From NCBI GenBank assembly GCA_937890875.1, contig CALAEB010000579.1, positions 1-17,296 of the forward strand: a stretch of 17,296 nt of DNA. The letters run 5' to 3'. The DNA comes from an uncultured Anaerolineaceae bacterium. GTDB taxonomy: Bacteria > Chloroflexota > Anaerolineae > Anaerolineales > Anaerolineaceae. Both the position numbers and the translations under genes were made by a program. Below are positions 8,172-15,695 of the stretch, piece after piece. Every line of letters starts with the position of its first letter. Position 1 is the first letter of the stretch. The notes below the pieces were generated by a model that worked only from the letters and a program-made list of their open reading frames with translations, searched no databases and was not told the DNA's origin.

Positions 8172-9017
8172 ATGTGCGAGAAAATGAAACAGAAGATAGG
8201 CCGAACATTTTTTTATATTGTGGTTATTACTGTAACTTTCCTGGCCCTGGTTCCCTTTTTGTGGTCAATTCTTCTATCGTTTAAAACAAACAGTGAGATT
8301 GTTAACAGCCCGATGTCTTTTCCTTCAGTTTTGTCCTTAGACAACTATAAACGAGCTTTGGAAACGCTGAATCTCTCGAAAATGTATGTCAATACATTAA
8401 TCCTTGTGATAACTTCCACTTTTTTCAGTGTAGTTTTCACGTTTATGAGTTCATATGCAATAACAAGAATGACTTATCGGAGGAAGCGTTTCCCCAATGC
8501 TTTATATCTCTTTCTGTTGTTAGGTTTGGCAGTTCCGGTATACATTCTGTTGTTTCCAATTTATAGAATTGATTCGAAACTTGGAATTCTCGGTTCCTAT
8601 ACCGGTTTGATTCTCCCGTATATCGCGGTAAACATTTCATTCAACACATTGTTATTTGTTGGTTTTTTACGAAATTTTCCGGCAGAATTAGAAGAAGCAG
8701 CGATTATTGATGGCTGTAATCTTTTCCAAGTTTGTACAAAGATTGTAATGCCGGTTATGAAGCCCACCTTTATTACCGTCATTTTGTTTAATGCGATTTA
8801 TATTTTCAATGAATACCCTTTTGCTTCAACATTCATCACCGATACGAGTCGAAGTACGCTTTCAATGATGGCCAATATGTTTAAAGGGCAATATTCTATG
8901 GATTATGCCGGGATTATTGCGGCTAGCATTATGATAATTATTCCGGAATTGATTTTTTATTCCTTTTTCCAGAGATATATTATCAGCGGTATGACTGAAG
9001 GCGCAATAAAAGGATAG
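8172..9017 (+). CDS. Sugar ABC transporter permease, MalG/UgpE type (CUT1)
   Basis: A 281-residue membrane protein and the usual partner of the MalF-type permease. It has six predicted helices (about 12-36, 74-97, 110-132, 143-166, 198-216, 245-268) and a clear EAA loop, LEEAAIIDGCNLFQVCTKIVMP (E174 to P194). The segment LSLDNYKRAL after the first helix is typical of MalG-class permeases. ATG 8172 comes one base after the previous stop codon, with AAAGGG upstream inside the first permease gene. An in-frame TTG 42 bases earlier would add a hydrophilic extension that the family lacks, so it was not used. Confidence 0.93.
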   Translation: MCEKMKQKIGRTFFYIVVITVTFLALVPFLWSILLSFKTNSEIVNSPMSFPSVLSLDNYKRALETLNLSKMYVNTLILVITSTFFSVVFTFMSSYAITRMTYRRKRFPNALYLFLLLGLAVPVYILLFPIYRIDSKLGILGSYTGLILPYIAVNISFNTLLFVGFLRNFPAELEEAAIIDGCNLFQVCTKIVMPVMKPTFITVILFNAIYIFNEYPFASTFITDTSRSTLSMMANMFKGQYSMDYAGIIAASIMIIIPELIFYSFFQRYIISGMTEGAIKG

Positions 9018-9065
9018 TGTGTTCTGAGGAAAAAATCCTTGCTAACCATCTCAGGGAAATCAGAT

Positions 9066-10508
9066 ATGAGTAATCAAAAAATGAAAATTCTTCGGCCAAC
9101 CTATCATTTTACAGCCCCGAAAGGCTGGATCAATGATCCCAATGGTCTGATACAGTACAAAGGGAAGTACCATTTATTTTATCAGCATAATCCTGACAGC
9201 TGTGATTGGTCGTCTATGCATTGGGGACATGCTGTGAGCAGCGATTTAATTCTTTGGGAACATCTCCCGATCGCTCTTCATCCGGATATGCCTTATGATT
9301 CGGATAAAAACGGAGGTTGTTTTTCAGGATCTTCAATCGGATTGGACGATGGTACGTTAGGGATAGTATACACAGGTTCTGTTATACAAAATGGAAAGGT
9401 TATTCAAACGCAGAATCTTGCCTTCAGCGAAGATGGAATCACGTTCTATAAATATCCAAACAATCCAATCATTGATGCATTTTCCGAGAAAGAGGATCAA
9501 TCCGACTTTCGGGATCCAAAAGTATTTGCGTATGACGGAAAATGGTATCTTGTTGCAGGCGTTTCAAAAGGCGGTACCGGACACGGCGAGGGACGTGTGT
9601 TGCTTTATTCTTCAAACGATTTGAAAAAATGGGACTACTGTGGCGTTTTGTTTTCCTGTGAAGACAGATGGGGAACAATGTGCGAGTGTCCTGATTTTTT
9701 TCAACTGGGAGACTATTGGGTTTTGACATTCTCCCCTATGTACTCACAAAAAATGGAAAAGAGTCTTTACGTTGCAGGAACAATGGATTTTTCTAATTAC
9801 CAGTTTTCTGCTAAGAAAATTGGTGTTGTGGATTATGGCTTTGATTTTTATGGTTCACAATCATTTCTCGCAGACGATGGGAGAAGAATAATTATAGGAT
9901 GGCAAAATGGCTGGGAATGGATGCCGTGGTTTAATGGATTTGGCCCTACTGAAAGTGAGGGTTGGCGGGGATCCATGAGCTTTCCCAGAATGCTTGAACT
10001 TGATGAAAATTTAATTCTTCGCCAAAGCCCGATAAATGAATTGGATAACATACTTGAAAATGACACAGAATTCTCAGATCTTTCTGTGACCTCATCCCCA
10101 ATGGAATTTTTCCCGCGAAATCCTCAATCTTTTGTTGTCAGGATAAACTGCTTGGTGAAAGACATCAGTTCGAGATTTATTGAAATTGGGATCAGATCCG
10201 GTAATAACCGTGCGGCAATTGTCCAGTGCGATTTTTATTCCGGAGTTTTATCATTTGACCGTTCAAATGCTGACAATTATTCAACTGGCCGATTATCTTG
10301 CCCGCTGGAAGCTAATAACGGTGTTTATAATCTTCAGATGTTAGTTGACAGCAATAGTGTTGAAATTTTTTCAGATGATGGCCGCCATTGTATTTCTGCG
10401 ACGATCTATCCGGAAATTACGCAAAATGGTTTTTGGATTAAGACACCGTATAAAGATTGCCACATAAAAAGTTTTGGAATTTTTTCAGTAAATTCAAGAA
10501 ACAGGTAA
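9066..10508 (+). CDS. GH32 beta-fructofuranosidase (sucrose/fructooligosaccharide hydrolase)
   Basis: A 480-residue GH32 enzyme. The five-bladed beta-propeller signature begins at once: HFTAPKGWINDPNG with nucleophile Asp24, then YHLFYQHNP, FSGSS, the FRDPKV motif with Asp150 as transition-state stabiliser and ECPDFF with acid/base Glu207. The spacing agrees with known family members. A C-terminal beta-sandwich follows (about 340-480), including NSVEIFSDDGRH. There is no signal peptide, so it acts on imported sugar; whether the substrate is phosphorylated cannot be told, but no PTS gene is nearby. ATG 9066 has AGGGAA at 9053-9058. A TTG at 9039, also with a GAGGA box, would add nine residues and cannot be excluded. 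It is the last gene of the operon, 48 bases after the second permease. Confidence 0.93.
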   Translation: MSNQKMKILRPTYHFTAPKGWINDPNGLIQYKGKYHLFYQHNPDSCDWSSMHWGHAVSSDLILWEHLPIALHPDMPYDSDKNGGCFSGSSIGLDDGTLGIVYTGSVIQNGKVIQTQNLAFSEDGITFYKYPNNPIIDAFSEKEDQSDFRDPKVFAYDGKWYLVAGVSKGGTGHGEGRVLLYSSNDLKKWDYCGVLFSCEDRWGTMCECPDFFQLGDYWVLTFSPMYSQKMEKSLYVAGTMDFSNYQFSAKKIGVVDYGFDFYGSQSFLADDGRRIIIGWQNGWEWMPWFNGFGPTESEGWRGSMSFPRMLELDENLILRQSPINELDNILENDTEFSDLSVTSSPMEFFPRNPQSFVVRINCLVKDISSRFIEIGIRSGNNRAAIVQCDFYSGVLSFDRSNADNYSTGRLSCPLEANNGVYNLQMLVDSNSVEIFSDDGRHCISATIYPEITQNGFWIKTPYKDCHIKSFGIFSVNSRNR

Positions 10509-10673
10509 TGTTTTTTTATAAGCACGCTTCATAAGTACGCTTCTCATCTGGGAAAAAAATAAACGTTCCCCATCTTTGCGATTGCGGCAAGGATCAATAC
10601 CTGTAGCTTCGAAAACAAAATACTGCTCTTTTGGAGTGGCAATACCTACAATGCTGCGGCTCCTGACAGCGTG
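10494..10673 (-). pseudogene. Possible gene remnant on the minus strand, unidentified
   Basis: Between a TAG at 10676-10674 and a TGA at 10496-10494 the minus strand is open for 59 codons without a start in its first part. The translation looks protein-like (IVGIATPKEQYFVFEATGID, then PCRNRKDGERLFF and MRSVLMKRAYKK). It may be the 3' end of a lost gene between the sugar operon and the acetate kinase. I do not recognise the family, and chance is a real alternative. Confidence 0.25.
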
Positions 10674-10790
10674 CTAACGTTGAATATTTCAGGAATATCT
10701 GGTTTAGAACCATAGACAATGATAAATTATCTCTCTGCTTCGTTTTGATTTATGAACAAGAGTAGAATAAAAGCAGATAGGTAATTTACT
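10509..10790. other. Intergenic boundary between sugar locus and acetate kinase
   Basis: Apart from the tandem repeat, the possible remnant and a small palindrome (GATAA-A-TTATC in the 10720s), I see no gene here, no convincing terminator for the operon and no strong promoter for the acetate kinase. Base composition changes across this stretch from AT-rich to GC-rich. Confidence 0.5.
10518..10543. repeat. Two tandem copies of a 13-bp repeat
   Basis: ATAAGCACGCTTC is followed directly by ATAAGTACGCTTC, one mismatch in 13, ten bases after the GH32 stop codon. It overlaps the possible minus-strand remnant. Function unknown. Confidence 0.6.
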
Positions 10791-12002
10791 ATGAACATAC
10801 TCGTCTTCAACTGCGGCAGTTCCTCCCAGGGATTTAAAGTTTACCGGACCGGACCGGGACAGCCGGAAAGTGTGCTGATTTCCGGAAAAGCAAAAAACGT
10901 GGCGATCCGCACCCGCGCGGAGGCCTATATCCGCTGGGAAATCAACGGAAGCACGGTAGAAAAGGAATGTCCGCTCGGCTCCCATCGAACGGCTGCGGAG
11001 CGCATCCTTGAGATCCTGCGGGCACAGAACATCCGGCCGGACGCCATCGGCCATCGCTTTGTGCACGGCGGCCGGCTGCTGCAAAAAAATGTGCGGATCA
11101 ACGCGGAAACGCGCGAATTGCTGCGGCAGGCGCTTCCGCTGGCGCCGATCCATAATCCCAATTCCTTCAGCGTGATTGAAGTCTGCGAGGAACACCTGCC
11201 GGGTGTCCCGCAGTTCGCGGTGTTCGACACGGTATTTCATGCCGGCATGCCGGAGGCCTCCGGAACGTATGCACTGCCGGCTGATCTGGCGGAACAATTC
11301 GGTTTCCGGAAATACGGGTTTCATGGGCTGTCCTGCCAATACGTTTCCGGCGAAGTGGCCCGGCTGATGGGAAAACCGCTGCCGGAGCTGAAGCTGATCA
11401 TTTGTCATCTCGGTTCCGGCGGTTCGAGCGTCACGGCGGTCCAAGCCGGGAAAACGCTGGATACCTCCATGGGATATTCCCCGCTGGCCGGGCTGGTCAT
11501 GTCCACCCGCTGCGGAGATCTGGACCCAGAGATCATACTGGAACTCACGCGCGCCGGATATCCGTCCGAACGCATCAGCGAAATTCTGAACCGGGAGTCC
11601 GGGCTGTTGGGTCTTTCCGGTTTTTCTTCCAGTCTGACGGAGATTATTGAAGCCTCCGAAGAAGGGAATCCATCCTGCCGGGCGGCTTATGACGTGTATG
11701 TCCACCGGCTGAAAAAGTACCTCGGCGCTTTTTATTGGCTGCTGAACGGAGCGGATGCCATCCTTTTTACCGACGATGTGGGGGAAACATGCTGGAAAAT
11801 GCGGGAACGGGTCTTTGCGGGAGCGGAATTTTTGGGGATCCGTCTGGATACGGAGCGGAACCGGGCTGCCGATGGGAAGTGTCCGCAGCTCATCAGCCGG
11901 GAGGATTCCAGTGTTCAACTTTGGGTCGTTCCGACGGATGAAGAACGGGTGATCCTGCGTGCGGTTGAAACGCTGCTCGGGAACCCGGATCCGGAACAGT
12001 GA
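10791..12002 (+). CDS. ackA: Acetate kinase, with altered nucleotide-site motif
   Basis: A 403-residue ASKHA-fold kinase that interconverts acetate plus ATP with acetyl phosphate plus ADP, a final step of fermentative energy yield. The catalytic set of the Methanosarcina enzyme is all present: Asn7 in FNCGSSS, Arg89 in GHRFVHGG, His121 in PIHNPNS, Asp146 in FDTVFH, His178 in GFHGLS, Arg240 in MSTRCGDLDP and Glu384 in VVPTDEE. Two motifs depart from the norm. The usual GSSSLKF is GSSSQGF, and the adenosine-site segment, normally FTAGIGEN, is FTDDVGET (326-333), so the usual Gly and Asn are Asp329 and Thr333. The ribosome binding site (AGATAGG) is weak. The gene is markedly GC-richer than the operon before it. 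No phosphotransacetylase gene is adjacent. Confidence 0.88.
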   Translation: MNILVFNCGSSSQGFKVYRTGPGQPESVLISGKAKNVAIRTRAEAYIRWEINGSTVEKECPLGSHRTAAERILEILRAQNIRPDAIGHRFVHGGRLLQKNVRINAETRELLRQALPLAPIHNPNSFSVIEVCEEHLPGVPQFAVFDTVFHAGMPEASGTYALPADLAEQFGFRKYGFHGLSCQYVSGEVARLMGKPLPELKLIICHLGSGGSSVTAVQAGKTLDTSMGYSPLAGLVMSTRCGDLDPEIILELTRAGYPSERISEILNRESGLLGLSGFSSSLTEIIEASEEGNPSCRAAYDVYVHRLKKYLGAFYWLLNGADAILFTDDVGETCWKMRERVFAGAEFLGIRLDTERNRAADGKCPQLISREDSSVQLWVVPTDEERVILRAVETLLGNPDPEQ

Positions 12003-12015
12003 CTCGGAATTTGAA

Positions 12016-12042
12016 AATGAGCCGCAGAATATTCGGCTCATT
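12016..12042 (+). repeat. Hairpin after acetate kinase
   Basis: AATGAGCCG (12016-12024) and CGGCTCATT (12034-12042) form a perfect 9-bp stem with a 9-base loop, 13 bases after the stop codon. It has no T-run, so it may protect the 3' end, while the terminator proper lies just downstream. Confidence 0.5.
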
Positions 12043-12083
12043 GGGACCGCTGCTGTTTTCTGCGGCAATTCGCAGCTGAGAGT

Positions 12084-12121
12084 CCCTTTTGAATAAAAAA
12101 ACAACTGCAAAGGGCTTTTTT
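12084..12121 (+). terminator. Likely intrinsic terminator of acetate kinase
   Basis: CCCTTT (12084-12089) pairs with AAAGGG (12109-12114), followed by C and six T. The loop is long and A-rich, so the structure is moderate, but the position between the acetate kinase and the recA promoter fits. Confidence 0.55.
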
Positions 12122-12143
12122 CAATATTTGGATATTGTGTTTC

Positions 12144-12173
12144 TTGACGTTTATTGAACAAATGGTCTATAAT
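12144..12173 (+). promoter_or_regulatory. recA promoter
   Basis: TTGACG (12144-12149) and a consensus TATAAT (12168-12173) are 18 bp apart. Transcription would start near 12180, giving a leader of about 170 bases that contains a long hairpin element. Confidence 0.75.
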
Positions 12174-12182
12174 ATGCTTAAA

Positions 12183-12300
12183 GTGTCAAAAGTGAAATTG
12201 TCGAAGCGGGAACTGTTGTTCTATTTTTTTGTTGGGAAAAGACCAACAAAAAAATAGAACAACAAATAGCTTCTTTTGGAAAATTTTACCTTTTTGACAC
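12183..12300. repeat. Hairpin element A (TGTCAAAA-ended repeat) in the recA leader
   Basis: Ends are GTGTCAAAA (12183-12191) and TTTTGACAC (12292-12300). The centre is a perfect 22-bp stem, arms 12214-12235 (TGTTGTTCTA, seven T, GTTGG) and 12243-12264, with the loop GAAAAGA. GAAGC/GCTTC and AAATT/AATTT between ends and stem add weaker pairing, so the whole 118 bp can fold as one long hairpin. The right end continues outward as CTGAATCA, matching the family end TGATTCGGGTGTCAAAAG. It shares its stem base GTTGTTCTAT with element D. Confidence 0.85.
12210..12221. promoter_or_regulatory. Possible LexA (SOS) box before recA
   Basis: GAAC-TGTT-GTTC fits the GAAC-N4-GTTC core of the Gram-positive LexA site and lies about 30 bases after the predicted transcription start of recA. 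Its right half belongs to the hairpin element's stem and is shared with element D, so a chance match is possible. Confidence 0.4.
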
Positions 12301-12348
12301 CTGAATCATAATTGAACAGCGAAACCAAGATTATTCATTGGAGGAAGA

Positions 12349-13437
<1,089 letters not shown>

Positions 13438-13752
13438 ACGCGCGCTGTGATTGGTTCCTGAAAGTGTGGCGATAAGATCAGTATGGAAAGAAGACGCTGC
13501 GATTCTGTCATTTTTGAGTTGTCCGCAAAACGACAGAATCGCAGCGTCTTCTTAATTTTGTTCGAAAGCGGTTCGCATAACTCGCATTTGCCGATAATCC
13601 TGTTTTTTTATCAAAGATGCTTCTGTTTTCTTTGATGACCGGCTTTTCCGAGTTGCCTTCCGGTCGGGAAAGCCGATCGGATCCCGGCGGGATCTTTTAT
13701 TGGTCAAAAACTGGCATGAAACTTGCTCATATACTGTTGAAAGGGCTGTTGG
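13438..13752. other. Gap between recA and lipoprotein gene
   Basis: Besides the hairpin after recA, this stretch has a second hairpin, CGGCTTTTCCGA (13640-13651) with TCGGGAAAGCCG (13664-13675), one G-T pair and a 12-base loop. Then comes GATCCCG-G-CGGGATC (13680-13694) followed by TTTTATT, which looks like a short terminator. No gene is seen. AAAGGG (13740-13745) serves the next gene. I see no clear sigma-A promoter. Confidence 0.5.
13488..13553 (+). terminator. Long perfect hairpin downstream of recA
   Basis: Arms 13488-13509 and 13532-13553 (AAGAAGACGCTGCGATTC, then TGTC, and its complement) are perfectly complementary over 22 bp with a 22-base loop that can pair four bases further. It is followed by AATTTTG. 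It probably ends the recA transcript, but it is longer than a usual terminator and lacks a good T-run. Its flanks do not clearly carry the TGTCAAAA ends of the other hairpins. Confidence 0.65.
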
Positions 13753-14286
13753 ATGAGACGACGAATTTTTCTTTTCTTCTTTGCGATTCTGGTTGTCCTG
13801 ATCGGGACATCCTGTATGCGGTCGCAAAGCAAAGGCGTCACCTCGCAGGCATTTGTTCCGCCGACACTGGTCGCGACGGTCGTTAAAACCCCGACAACCG
13901 ATCCTTTTCGGCCTACGGAAGACTTGCGGGAGCCTTGTGAGGACCAGCTTACGTTTGTCGATGATATCACCGTTCCGGACGGGACGGTTTTTGCTCCCGG
14001 AGAAGCGGTCGTTAAAAAATGGCAGGTGAAAAATTCCGGCACCTGTGAATGGATTTCAAAATATACCGTGCGCTTGTTAAGCGGTAACAGCATGGGCGCG
14101 GAAACGAAGCAGAAACTGCAGCCGGTCGAACCGGGGGAAACCGGGGAAATTACCATCACGTTCACAGCACCGGATACACCCGGCAGTTATTACAGCCAGT
14201 GGCAAGCCTATAATGCCCAGGGTAAATCTTTCGGGCAGGATTTCTTTTTGGACATTGTGGTCGCGGAAAAAGAGACCGGTCAGTGA
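13753..14286 (+). CDS. Lipoprotein with NBR1-type Ig-like domain
   Basis: A 177-residue secreted protein. It opens with a positively charged start (MRRR), a hydrophobic core and a lipobox (LIGTSC, Cys21), then a Thr/Pro-rich stretch (VPPTLVATVVKTPTTDPFRPT). Residues about 65-172 resemble the Ig-like domain first seen in NBR1: TVFAPGEAVVKKWQVKNSGT, CEWISKYTVRLLSG, EPGETGEITITFTAPDTPGS and YYSQWQAYN, with the spaced tryptophans of the fold. In bacteria such domains occur on surface proteins and are thought to bind or present partners; no catalytic site is expected. AAAGGG is seven bases before the ATG. It is followed by a hairpin repeat and a C39-like gene on the same strand, so a shared cell-surface role is possible but unproven. 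Confidence 0.8.
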   Translation: MRRRIFLFFFAILVVLIGTSCMRSQSKGVTSQAFVPPTLVATVVKTPTTDPFRPTEDLREPCEDQLTFVDDITVPDGTVFAPGEAVVKKWQVKNSGTCEWISKYTVRLLSGNSMGAETKQKLQPVEPGETGEITITFTAPDTPGSYYSQWQAYNAQGKSFGQDFFLDIVVAEKETGQ

Positions 14287-14325
14287 TCCCGAAGCGGCAT
14301 GGCGTTTTGAAACAAGAACCGTGCT

Positions 14326-14527
14326 GATTTTGGGGTGACAAGCTCAAAATTCGGCAATTCGGAGTTTGCACCGGTGGAATGCTTTTTTGTTATCGACTGC
14401 TCCGGCACAGCTGGAACAGTCGATAACAAAAAAGCTTGTTTACCAGTTTTATTCGAAACAGATAAACAACTTTCGAATTGCCGCTCAAAATTCGAACATG
14501 GGTATAGAGGCAAGGTATCTTTGACAT
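14326..14527. repeat. Hairpin element B, nested inverted repeats before a C39-like gene
   Basis: The core is a perfect 19-bp stem, arms 14381-14399 (GCTTTTTTGTTATCGACTG) and 14417-14435, with a 17-base loop. Outside it lies a perfect 10-bp inverted repeat CGGCAATTCG (14352-14361) / CGAATTGCCG (14474-14483), and CTCAAAATTCG occurs directly repeated at 14343-14353 and 14484-14494. The outermost sequences, GATTTTGGGGTGACAAG (from 14326) and CTTTGACAT (14519-14527), look like diverged copies of the TGATTCGGGTGTCAAAAG ends. The right end overlaps the ATG of the next gene. The inverted repeats are certain; family membership is less so. Confidence 0.65.
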
Positions 14528-15503
14528 GAAAAAAAACGGCTTTTTGTGCTTTCTGTTTTTATTTTTTTTAACATCCCCGGTTTCGGCAGCGCAGCGCCTT
14601 GCCGAAACTGTTACCCGGTACGCCGTCAATGGGAATGCCGCGGTTCAGACGGCCCGCCAGACAGGGAATTGGTGGAATCAAAATTTGGACCAATATTGGA
14701 AAGCGGACCGGGATAACCCGGACCCGGCCAAGCAGAACTGGAACTCCGGGATCGGCCAGAGTGATTTTGGCGGGCTCCCGGAAGTCACACCGGATTTTAA
14801 TTGGTATGATGAGTCGTTGGGTGAAGATTACTCCGGCTGGTATTGGTACCCTGAAAACAGTGATGAAAATCTGAATACTGAAAAATTTAACTATTCCGGT
14901 GACGCTTTCGGCAGCGAATATGATTCTGAAGAAACCGGGCTGATTCCGGCTGCAGCTTCCATCTCCGGCTTCGTCGGATACCCCCAGACTTATAACCTGG
15001 ATTGTGAAACCCGTTCGGCAGTGGACCTGGCTGCCTATTTCGGCGTGACGATTGACCCCATGGAATTTTTAACCAATTTGCCGAAGTCGGACGATCCGAA
15101 CGAAGGTTTTGTGGGAAATTATTGGGATCCGCGCGGAAAACTGCCTCCGGCGTCTTATGGCGTATATCAGGAACCGGTCGCGGCCCTGCTGCGGGCGTAT
15201 GGGCTGCCGGCGCTTGGATATAAAAACTTTACCTGGGAACAGCTTCGGATGGAAATTGCGTCCGGCAGGCCGGTGATGGCCTGGGTGGCGGGCAATACGG
15301 AGGCTGGGACACCTGTTTCCTATACGCCTTCAAACGGAGTCCCGACGTTGGTTGTCCCCTTTCAGCATACTGTCGTGGTGACCGGATACGATGAAACCAA
15401 CGTGACGATCCAGGACGGCGGCGAGCTCTATACCCGGCCGGTGAACACTTTCCTGCTTTCCTGGCAGGTGCTTGAAAACCGTGCGATCGTGGTGAATTAT
15501 TAA
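14526..15503 (+). CDS. Secreted C39-like (papain-fold) protein
   Basis: A 325-residue exported protein with a type I signal peptide (MKKNGFLCFLFLFFLTSPVS, cleavage near VSA-AQ at residues 19-22). Residues 23-145 form a low-complexity region rich in Trp, Asn, Asp and Tyr (GNWWNQNLDQYW, GWYWYPENSDEN) with no recognised domain. Residues about 148-325 match Peptidase_C39_2: PQTYNLDCETRSAVDLAAYF with Gln154 and Cys160, GRPVMAWVAGN, HTVVVTGYD with His281, and VTIQDGG with Asp297, a complete Cys-His-Asp set plus oxyanion Gln. It could cleave peptides or crosslinks in the cell envelope; the target is unknown. The start codon is inside the end of hairpin element B, with AAGG ten bases upstream. It converges on another C39-like gene. 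Confidence 0.78.
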   Translation: MKKNGFLCFLFLFFLTSPVSAAQRLAETVTRYAVNGNAAVQTARQTGNWWNQNLDQYWKADRDNPDPAKQNWNSGIGQSDFGGLPEVTPDFNWYDESLGEDYSGWYWYPENSDENLNTEKFNYSGDAFGSEYDSEETGLIPAAASISGFVGYPQTYNLDCETRSAVDLAAYFGVTIDPMEFLTNLPKSDDPNEGFVGNYWDPRGKLPPASYGVYQEPVAALLRAYGLPALGYKNFTWEQLRMEIASGRPVMAWVAGNTEAGTPVSYTPSNGVPTLVVPFQHTVVVTGYDETNVTIQDGGELYTRPVNTFLLSWQVLENRAIVVNY

Positions 15504-15533
15504 TCTTCGGCGGCGGTAATTCGAAATTCGGTT

Positions 15534-15630
15534 GGGTGTCAAAATGGTTTTATTATTTTTGCGCTGTGCGCAAAAATAATAAAACCACGCTTCTTCCTCA
15601 AAAAAACACAGAGTTCGACTTTTGACGCCC
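15534..15630. repeat. Hairpin element C between convergent C39-like genes
   Basis: Ends are GGGTGTCAAAA (15534-15544) and TTTTGACGCCC (15620-15630), one mismatch. Directly inside the left end is a perfect 20-bp stem (15545-15564 with 15568-15587) with a three-base loop TGT, GC-rich at the tip and rich in A and T below, so it could end transcription from both sides. The right end continues outward as GAATCA, again the family end, and forms its own palindrome GCCCGAATC-A-GATTCGGGC (15627-15645). Confidence 0.85.
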
Positions 15631-15695
15631 GAATCAGATTCGGGCTGGGTACCGAAAGTGGAATTTGCCGGAAGAAAAGCTGCAAACTTCCTGCT

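Noticed and set aside
10704..12161. A 485-codon open frame antisense to acetate kinase
   Set aside because: It mirrors a GC-rich real gene; its translation is rich in Arg, Gln and Pro with no family motif, while the plus strand encodes a full acetate kinase.
13711..13727. Sigma-54-like site CTGGCATGAAACTTGCT before the lipoprotein gene
   Set aside because: It fits the GG-N10-GC pattern and the spacing to the start is plausible, but sigma-54 is not expected in this group as far as I know and no activator site is seen. Presence of rpoN in the genome would reopen it.
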